Origin: Elusimicrobiota bacterium
GTDB lineage: Bacteria; Elusimicrobiota; Elusimicrobia; FEN-1173
Direction of reading: 5' to 3'
Length of the DNA stretch: 64,000 bases
Assembly: GCA_016721625.1 (NCBI GenBank)
Contig: JADKHR010000001.1
Coordinates: 1,426,001-1,490,000 of the forward strand
The notes under the pieces were generated by a model that did no database searches, was not told where the DNA came from, and saw only the letters and a list, made by a program, of their open reading frames with translations. Below, in pieces: positions 58,902 through 64,000 of this stretch (the first letter of the stretch is position 1; the number at the start of each line of letters is the position of its first letter). The position numbers and the translations under genes are program-made.

Positions 58902-59651
58902 ATGCCGAGAATGCTCCCCCCCCTTCCCCCGGTCGGGAAGACGCGGTTCGCTGGAAGCCACACCCTTGCATCTCAAAACACCCCGTGGGTTGCTTTTTCT
59001 ATCTTATTGGCGGTTCTCTTGGCCGACGGGTTTTTGGTCCGCCGGCACTCTCAGCACGCCCTCGAAATTTCCCTCCACGAAAAGGACCCCGTGAGCACCG
59101 TCTTCGCCCTCGGGCAAGGTGACTTCGTACCAGAAGCGCGACTGCTGGAACCGAATGGCCCGGGAGAGGCCCCGGCCATGGTGATTGAGCACAACGGAAA
59201 AACGGTCCTCCGCCTGCCGTATACCCGGGTCGACCGAACCAATCGAACCCATCTCGCGACCCTGGGCCAGGGACGAAGCCTCCGGATTCTGGTTTTTGAC
59301 GCCGTCTCCCAAAAAACGCCCCATCGCGCCGTTTTCGCCTTTTCCGGCGAGCGGATGGCGGAGGTCTCCCCCACGCCGGAAGATCGATCCATTTTGGCGG
59401 CCCTGGCCTCGGTGGACGACGGAGGGACGCTCCTTTATTGGGATTTGTTTTTCCTCTTCCGCCCGATCTTAGCGGCGTTAATCCTGGGAGCGATCTGGAT
59501 CGGGCTCCGCCGACAGGACAAGAAACGGGGGGGTCCGCCCGTCCTTCAGCCCTGGGACGGGATCAACCGAAGGTTTTCTCCATCGGCCGACTCAGGCGGA
59601 ACTGTCGTCCCCTCCCCGCTCCCAACCGTCGCCCCTATTCCCCAACGTTAA
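58902..59651 (+). CDS. Two-pass membrane protein, unknown
   Basis: Not recognised. A 249-residue protein with a helix near residues 30-45 (WVAFSILLAVLLADGFL), a periplasmic beta-rich stretch and a second helix near 195-213 (LFFLFRPILAALILGAIWIG), then a Pro-rich tail. Layout resembles small PAS-less sensors. SD GGAGG 8 bases before the ATG. Converges with metH, overlapping by 17 bases. Confidence 0.6.
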   Translation: MPRMLPPLPPVGKTRFAGSHTLASQNTPWVAFSILLAVLLADGFLVRRHSQHALEISLHEKDPVSTVFALGQGDFVPEARLLEPNGPGEAPAMVIEHNGKTVLRLPYTRVDRTNRTHLATLGQGRSLRILVFDAVSQKTPHRAVFAFSGERMAEVSPTPEDRSILAALASVDDGGTLLYWDLFFLFRPILAALILGAIWIGLRRQDKKRGGPPVLQPWDGINRRFSPSADSGGTVVPSPLPTVAPIPQR

Positions 59652-62600
59652 AGTAGCGGGCTTCCGGATGGTGGAACACCAAGGCCGACACGGTCGCCTC
59701 GGGTTCCATCATAAAATTCTCCGTCAGGGTCACCCCGATGGAGGCGGGAGAGAGAAGTTGAAAGAGCTTGGCCTGATCTTCCAGGGCGGGGCAGGCGGGG
59801 TAGCCGAAGCTCACCCGCAAACCTCGGTATTTGGCCTGAAACAAGTCCGACAAGGAAAGAGCGGGCGCGTCGGGAAACCCCCACATGGCCCGGAGCCGTT
59901 GGTGTAAAAGTTCGGCGAAAGCCTCCGCCGATTCGATGGCGATGGATTGAAGGGCGTGGGATTTCAGATAGTCGCCCTTTTCCCGCCAATCGCGGGAAAG
60001 GTCCAAAATTCCCTGCCCGCAGGTCGCGACGAAAAACGCCACGGTGTCCCGTGGGCCGGCCGAGGCGGGCCGGACAAAATCCGCCAGGCACAACCCCTCG
60101 CCGACCGATTGTCGAGGAAAATCAAAGGTCATCCGGGGCTCGGCGCTCGTCAACGAATCGAACACCCGCAATTGGTCCCCCTCGCTTTGAGCCGGAAAAA
60201 ATCGCCACACCGCCTTGGGTTTCAAGAGGCCTCTCGCCAAAATCTCATCTTGAAGCGCCACCACCTCCCGATTCAGCTTGACCGCCTTTTCGTCCCCGGC
60301 CTCCAAAAGTTTCGCGATTTGGCCGCGAAGTCCCAGGTGTTTTCCGTAAAGCATGACCGGGTTGATGGTGCGAAAAATTTCTTCGACGCTGAATACTTCC
60401 AAGACGTGACGCTTGAGGTCCGGAGGCAGGGGCGGGTCGACGTCATGGCGGATGACGGCGCGAGGAGTGGAAGCTTTCGACGGGGTCGCGACCGCCCCCA
60501 CGCGCCATTCCGCTTGTCGGACGCGGTTGGTGGCGACTAATTTATCTTTGGCAACAGGGTCCATCAACCGGTTGGCGAAATCCAAGCCCGCCATGGCATC
60601 CTTGGCATAGTACACGTCGCCGCCGTAAGCGGCGGAGATTTTCGTCGACGAAAACCGCTCCGAAAGAGCCGCCCCCCCGACCAACAACGGCAGGTCGATT
60701 CCGGCGTTTTTTAGGTCCCCCGCCGTCGCCACCATCTGGTGGGCCGACTTGACCAACAACCCGGAAAGTCCCACCAAATCCGGCCGGTGTTCCCGAACAG
60801 CGCGGATCAACTCTTCGGGCGGACATTTGATGCCTAAATCGACGACGCGGAACCCGTTGTTCTTTAGAATAATGTGCACGAGGTTCTTGCCGATGTCGTG
60901 GACGTCTCCCTTGACGGTGGCCAACAACAAGGTCCCCCGGGCCGCGGAATCCGCCTTGTCCATTTTTGGTTCCAGGTGAGCCACGGCCGCCTTCATCACC
61001 TCGGCGGACTGCAGGACCTCGGCCACGATCATCTCGTTTTTGGCAAAAAGCCGCCCCACCTCGTCCATTCCTGCCATGAGCGGCCCGTTGATGACCGCCA
61101 AGGGCTTGCTTCCCTTGGACAATACCGCTTCCAGGTCTTCGATCAACCCTTCCTTGGACCCATCCAGGACGTTCCGGGCGATCCGCTCTTCCGGAGTGCC
61201 CAACCGGACAGGAGCGGCTTTCGCCGCGGTGGACTTGCCCCTAAAATGGGCGGCGAACGCCTCCACGGCGGCCCGGGCGCCCGCGGGATCGGCGAAAAGA
61301 ACCGCCCGGGCTAGGGACAATTCCTCTTTAACGATCGACGAATAGCGGGCCAGCTTTTCCGCGTTGACGATGGCGAAATCCAGGCCGGCCTCCACGCATT
61401 CGTGGAGGAAGACGGCGTTCAATACTTCCCGGCCCGATTCCGGCAGACCGAAGGACACGTTGCTGATTCCCAAAATCGTTTTGCATCGGGGCAGTGCCGT
61501 TTTGATCAGCCGTACCCCCTCGATCGTTTCGCGGGAAGCCCCGATGTAGTTCGCGTCTCCCGTGGCCGCCGGAAAAACCAACGGGTCGAAAATAAGATCT
61601 TCGGGCCAGAGCCCGTATTTCTCCGTCAAGAGAGCCAAGGACCGGAGCGCCACGGCCAGTTTCCGGTCCCGGGTGACCGCCATGCCCTGGGCCTTGTCTT
61701 CGTCAATGCACCCCACGACAACCGCCGCCCCATAGTTCCGGAGCAGGGGCGCGACCTGAACGAACCGTTCCTCCCCGTCTTCCAAATTGATGGAGTTGAT
61801 GACCGCCCGCCCCGGACAAAGCTTGAGCGCCGCTTCCATGACGGCGGTGTCCGTGGAATCGATCATGAGCGGAGTTTTGACTTTTTTCGTCAAAAACCCA
61901 AGGAAGGCTTGGACATCGGCCCGCTCGTTGCGGTCCGGGTTGGCCAGACAAACATCGATCACTTGAGCCCCGGAGCGCGCCTGCTTGCGGCCGATCTCAG
62001 AGGCTTCCTCGAAGGCCCCGGCCACGATCAGTTCCTTGAATTTCCGGCTTCCGATAACGTTGGTCCGTTCACCGACGATCACCGGGCGTATTTCGTCGGT
62101 CACGACGAGGGGATCCAGCCCCGAGAGGGCGAAACGGGACGCCGCGGGGGCCCGCCGGGGTTTTTTTCCCTGGGCCATCTGGGCGATGAGCCGGATGTGA
62201 TCTTCCGTGGTCCCGCAACACCCCCCCAGGAGGTTGACCCAACCGTTCTCCACAAACCGTTCGAGCTTTCGGGCGATCATGTCGGGGGTTTCGTTATAGC
62301 GTCCCTCTTCATCGGGGAGCCCGGCGTTGGGGTAACAGGACACGCCGAACCGGCAGATCTCCGACAACGTCCGGAGGTGGTCGGCCATGAAATCCGGCCC
62401 CGTGGCGCAGTTGATGCCGAGAGTGAGGAGGTTCCGTTGCTGGAAGGAATAATACAGGGCTTCGATCCCCTGGCCCCCCAGGGTGGTGCCCATGACCTCG
62501 ATGGTCGCCGAAACGCTGACCGGCACCCGCCGGCCCGCCTCGGCCATGGCGCGGTCCAACCCGATCAAGGAGGCTTTGACGTTCAGGCTGTCCTGGGCGG

Positions 62601-63090
62601 TCTCCACCAGGAACAGGTCCACTCCGCCCTCCAATAAACCGATCCCCTGGATGCGAAAGTTGTCCACCAGCTCATCAAAGGTGGCGCCGCCGGTGACGAA
62701 AAGGGATTTGGTCGTGGGCCCCACCGAACCGGCCACGAACCGCGGCTGGTTCGGCGTGGAAAACTTTTGGGCCGATTCCCGGGCCAGACGAGCGGCCTCG
62801 CGGCTGATTTCCAAGGCCTTTTCCCCGAGGCCGTATTCCGCCAACACGATCGGCGTCGACCCGAAACTGTCGGTTTCAATGATGTCCGCCCCCGCGCGCA
62901 GGTAGGCTTCGTGAACCGCTCGGATGGCCTCGGGTTTTGTCAGGACCAAATACTCGTTGCACCCCTCAAAAGCGGCCCCGCCGAAATCCGCGGCGGAAAG
63001 ATCCATTTTTTGAAGGGCGGTTCCCATGGCCCCGTCCAAAATCAGGATTTTTTCCTGAAGAAGAATCTCTAATTCGTTTTTGTTTTTCAC
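59635..63090 (-). CDS. metH: Cobalamin-dependent methionine synthase
   Basis: Transfers a methyl group from methyltetrahydrofolate to homocysteine. 1151 residues with all four modules: homocysteine domain (ILDGAMGTALQ; zinc Cys in NCATG and GGCCGTT), pterin-binding domain (VIVGERTNVIGSRKF, FDPLVFPAATGD), B12 domain (helical cap, DVHDIGKNLV with the base-off His) and SAM reactivation domain. GTG start. A TATAAT box stands at 63158-63163 on the minus strand; the leader is about 65 bases and I see no cobalamin riboswitch in it. Confidence 0.96.
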   Translation of the reverse strand: MKNKNELEILLQEKILILDGAMGTALQKMDLSAADFGGAAFEGCNEYLVLTKPEAIRAVHEAYLRAGADIIETDSFGSTPIVLAEYGLGEKALEISREAARLARESAQKFSTPNQPRFVAGSVGPTTKSLFVTGGATFDELVDNFRIQGIGLLEGGVDLFLVETAQDSLNVKASLIGLDRAMAEAGRRVPVSVSATIEVMGTTLGGQGIEALYYSFQQRNLLTLGINCATGPDFMADHLRTLSEICRFGVSCYPNAGLPDEEGRYNETPDMIARKLERFVENGWVNLLGGCCGTTEDHIRLIAQMAQGKKPRRAPAASRFALSGLDPLVVTDEIRPVIVGERTNVIGSRKFKELIVAGAFEEASEIGRKQARSGAQVIDVCLANPDRNERADVQAFLGFLTKKVKTPLMIDSTDTAVMEAALKLCPGRAVINSINLEDGEERFVQVAPLLRNYGAAVVVGCIDEDKAQGMAVTRDRKLAVALRSLALLTEKYGLWPEDLIFDPLVFPAATGDANYIGASRETIEGVRLIKTALPRCKTILGISNVSFGLPESGREVLNAVFLHECVEAGLDFAIVNAEKLARYSSIVKEELSLARAVLFADPAGARAAVEAFAAHFRGKSTAAKAAPVRLGTPEERIARNVLDGSKEGLIEDLEAVLSKGSKPLAVINGPLMAGMDEVGRLFAKNEMIVAEVLQSAEVMKAAVAHLEPKMDKADSAARGTLLLATVKGDVHDIGKNLVHIILKNNGFRVVDLGIKCPPEELIRAVREHRPDLVGLSGLLVKSAHQMVATAGDLKNAGIDLPLLVGGAALSERFSSTKISAAYGGDVYYAKDAMAGLDFANRLMDPVAKDKLVATNRVRQAEWRVGAVATPSKASTPRAVIRHDVDPPLPPDLKRHVLEVFSVEEIFRTINPVMLYGKHLGLRGQIAKLLEAGDEKAVKLNREVVALQDEILARGLLKPKAVWRFFPAQSEGDQLRVFDSLTSAEPRMTFDFPRQSVGEGLCLADFVRPASAGPRDTVAFFVATCGQGILDLSRDWREKGDYLKSHALQSIAIESAEAFAELLHQRLRAMWGFPDAPALSLSDLFQAKYRGLRVSFGYPACPALEDQAKLFQLLSPASIGVTLTENFMMEPEATVSALVFHHPEARYFNVGE

Positions 63091-63245
63091 CTCGATCCGG
63101 CCTCCCTATTCGCCTTCAAAAAATCCTTGGTTCAGAAGAATCCCCGTTCCCTACGAGATTATACCAAGAAGGACCGTGGCGATCCGGGCTGAAGGGAAGG
63201 GCTCTGTGGAACAGAACGGGGAAGGACCCGGCGGGAAAAACGCGA

Positions 63246-64000
63246 CTACTTTCCCTCACCCCGGTGGTATTGGCCTCGCGTGAAACGTTCGGCGGCGGAC
63301 ATGGACGTCGCGGTGCCCATCTTAATGAGGGATTCGGCCGCTTCGCTCTGAATTTCGGGGTCGGGACTTTCTTCCATGAAAAAAATGATTTGAGGAACCG
63401 AAGCCTCGGCCACGGACCCCATATCGCCGAGGGCCCGCATGGCCCCCAGGATCACATCCTTTTCTTTAGAGGCGAGGCTTGGCGCCACCCGCTTATAAAC
63501 CGACGGATCTTTCTGGCCCAGTCGGCCCAAAACAACGGAGGCTTTCAAGCGTAGGGTCCGCTGGGGATCCTTAAAAAGGACGATCAACGCCTCCACCACC
63601 TCGGGGGTGGGTATACCGATTTCTCCCAAACCGTCCACGGCCCGTTGGCGAAGATCGACGTCCGGTTCCTTCAAGGCCGCCAAGAAAACGGGGATGCCGA
63701 CTTTCCCCATGTTCGTGATCCGCATGGCCGCGTCCCCGCGTTCAAATTCGTCTTGGCTTTTGAAAGACGGGAGGAGAACAGCGGCCACGCGCGACTGGAT
63801 TTCCGGGCTCATGCCCCCCAGGGCCGAGGCCGCGCCTTTGCGGAGGGAAATATCCTTGGACTTGAGCGCCTCCAAAAGCGGAGGAACCGCGGGCTCTCCG
63901 ATGGCCCCCAGGGCGAAAGCGGCTTTCTCCGATACGCAAAAATCATGGTCCCGAAGCGCTTCCACCAAGGCTGGGACGGCGGCCCCGGCCGAAGGCGCCA
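63246..64000 (-). CDS. HEAT-repeat protein, 5' end beyond the window
   Basis: Helical-repeat protein running off the right edge; about 250 residues are seen. Repeats of the form FALGAIGEPAVPPLLEALKS, LRQRAVDGLGEIGIPTPEVV and LRLKASVVLGRLGQ are PBS-lyase/HEAT units. The repeat continues upstream of every possible start in the window, so the gene is cut. Probably a scaffold; the HEAT lipoprotein at 1884-3500 is a separate gene of the same broad type. Confidence 0.8.
   Translation of the reverse strand, partial: APSAGAAVPALVEALRDHDFCVSEKAAFALGAIGEPAVPPLLEALKSKDISLRKGAASALGGMSPEIQSRVAAVLLPSFKSQDEFERGDAAMRITNMGKVGIPVFLAALKEPDVDLRQRAVDGLGEIGIPTPEVVEALIVLFKDPQRTLRLKASVVLGRLGQKDPSVYKRVAPSLASKEKDVILGAMRALGDMGSVAEASVPQIIFFMEESPDPEIQSEAAESLIKMGTATSMSAAERFTRGQYHRGEGK

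Noticed and set aside
63091..63245. Cobalamin riboswitch upstream of metH
   Set aside because: The leader is short and I cannot find the conserved B12 box in it.

Overview
This is a GC-rich stretch of a Gram-negative bacterial chromosome. The envelope is double-membraned: there is a TonB/ExbB/ExbD set, several outer-membrane barrel candidates and many lipoproteins. Housekeeping genes (rpsA, gltA, greA, fumC, gpmA, tyrS, iscSU, mnmA, metH, two tRNA genes) are dispersed singly or in short operons with 4-base ATGA or GTGA overlaps. No plasmid, phage, insertion sequence or CRISPR array is visible. The mix of genes is compatible with an uncultured deep-branching phylum (for example an Elusimicrobiota-like lineage), but that is a hunch; nothing in the window fixes the taxonomy.

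Layout, left to right. 0-3.6 kb: tRNA-Thr, a HEAT-repeat lipoprotein and exbB-exbD-tonB. 3.8-5.8 kb: a 53-residue YHS-domain protein coupled to an alpha/beta hydrolase, then a tandem universal stress protein. 5.8-11.7 kb: [NiFe]-hydrogenase maturation operon (protease-hypA-hypF-hypC, a 350-base multi-hairpin block, hypD-hypE-usp), without hypB and without hydrogenase subunits here. 11.9-16.4 kb: an AT-richer patch with a DUF4143 ATPase, DUF3108 and DUF2784 proteins and a fatty-acid desaturase. 16.4-23.7 kb: a stress-envelope island (Dps, two small lmo0937-type membrane proteins, DUF3309-, DUF3185-, DUF883- and DUF1207-like proteins, two outer-membrane barrels, a HisKA_2 kinase and a receiver-PAS regulator) around an ECF sigma gene broken by one in-frame stop. 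Five intergenic sites in it share the exact pattern TGTWACC-N17-GTC, which reads as an ECF promoter regulon.

24-31 kb: FtsH-like membrane protease with a CheY-like regulator, a hybrid kinase, a TPR protein and ribosomal protein S1. 32-37.4 kb: tRNA-Tyr, a redoxin, and the operon gltA-SNase-cREC-comM, then greA. 37.5-45.3 kb: a glycosyltransferase-like membrane protein, fumarase, a short-type alpha-glucan phosphorylase with a tandem-repeat N terminus, DedA, an M48 protease and gpmA. 45.3-52.9 kb: a second ECF sigma gene, an anti-sigma/PrcB_C fusion, two tandem paralogous proteins of about 820 residues of unknown function and a small membrane protein; this operon is the best candidate for an undescribed system. 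52.8-58.7 kb: iscS (frameshifted)-iscU-mnmA-thiO-tyrS-yihY. 58.9-64 kb: a two-pass membrane protein, metH and a HEAT-repeat protein that runs off the right edge.

Several genes have a good -10 box only 6-9 bases before the start codon, so leaderless transcription looks common. All functional calls are from reading motifs; no database search was run.
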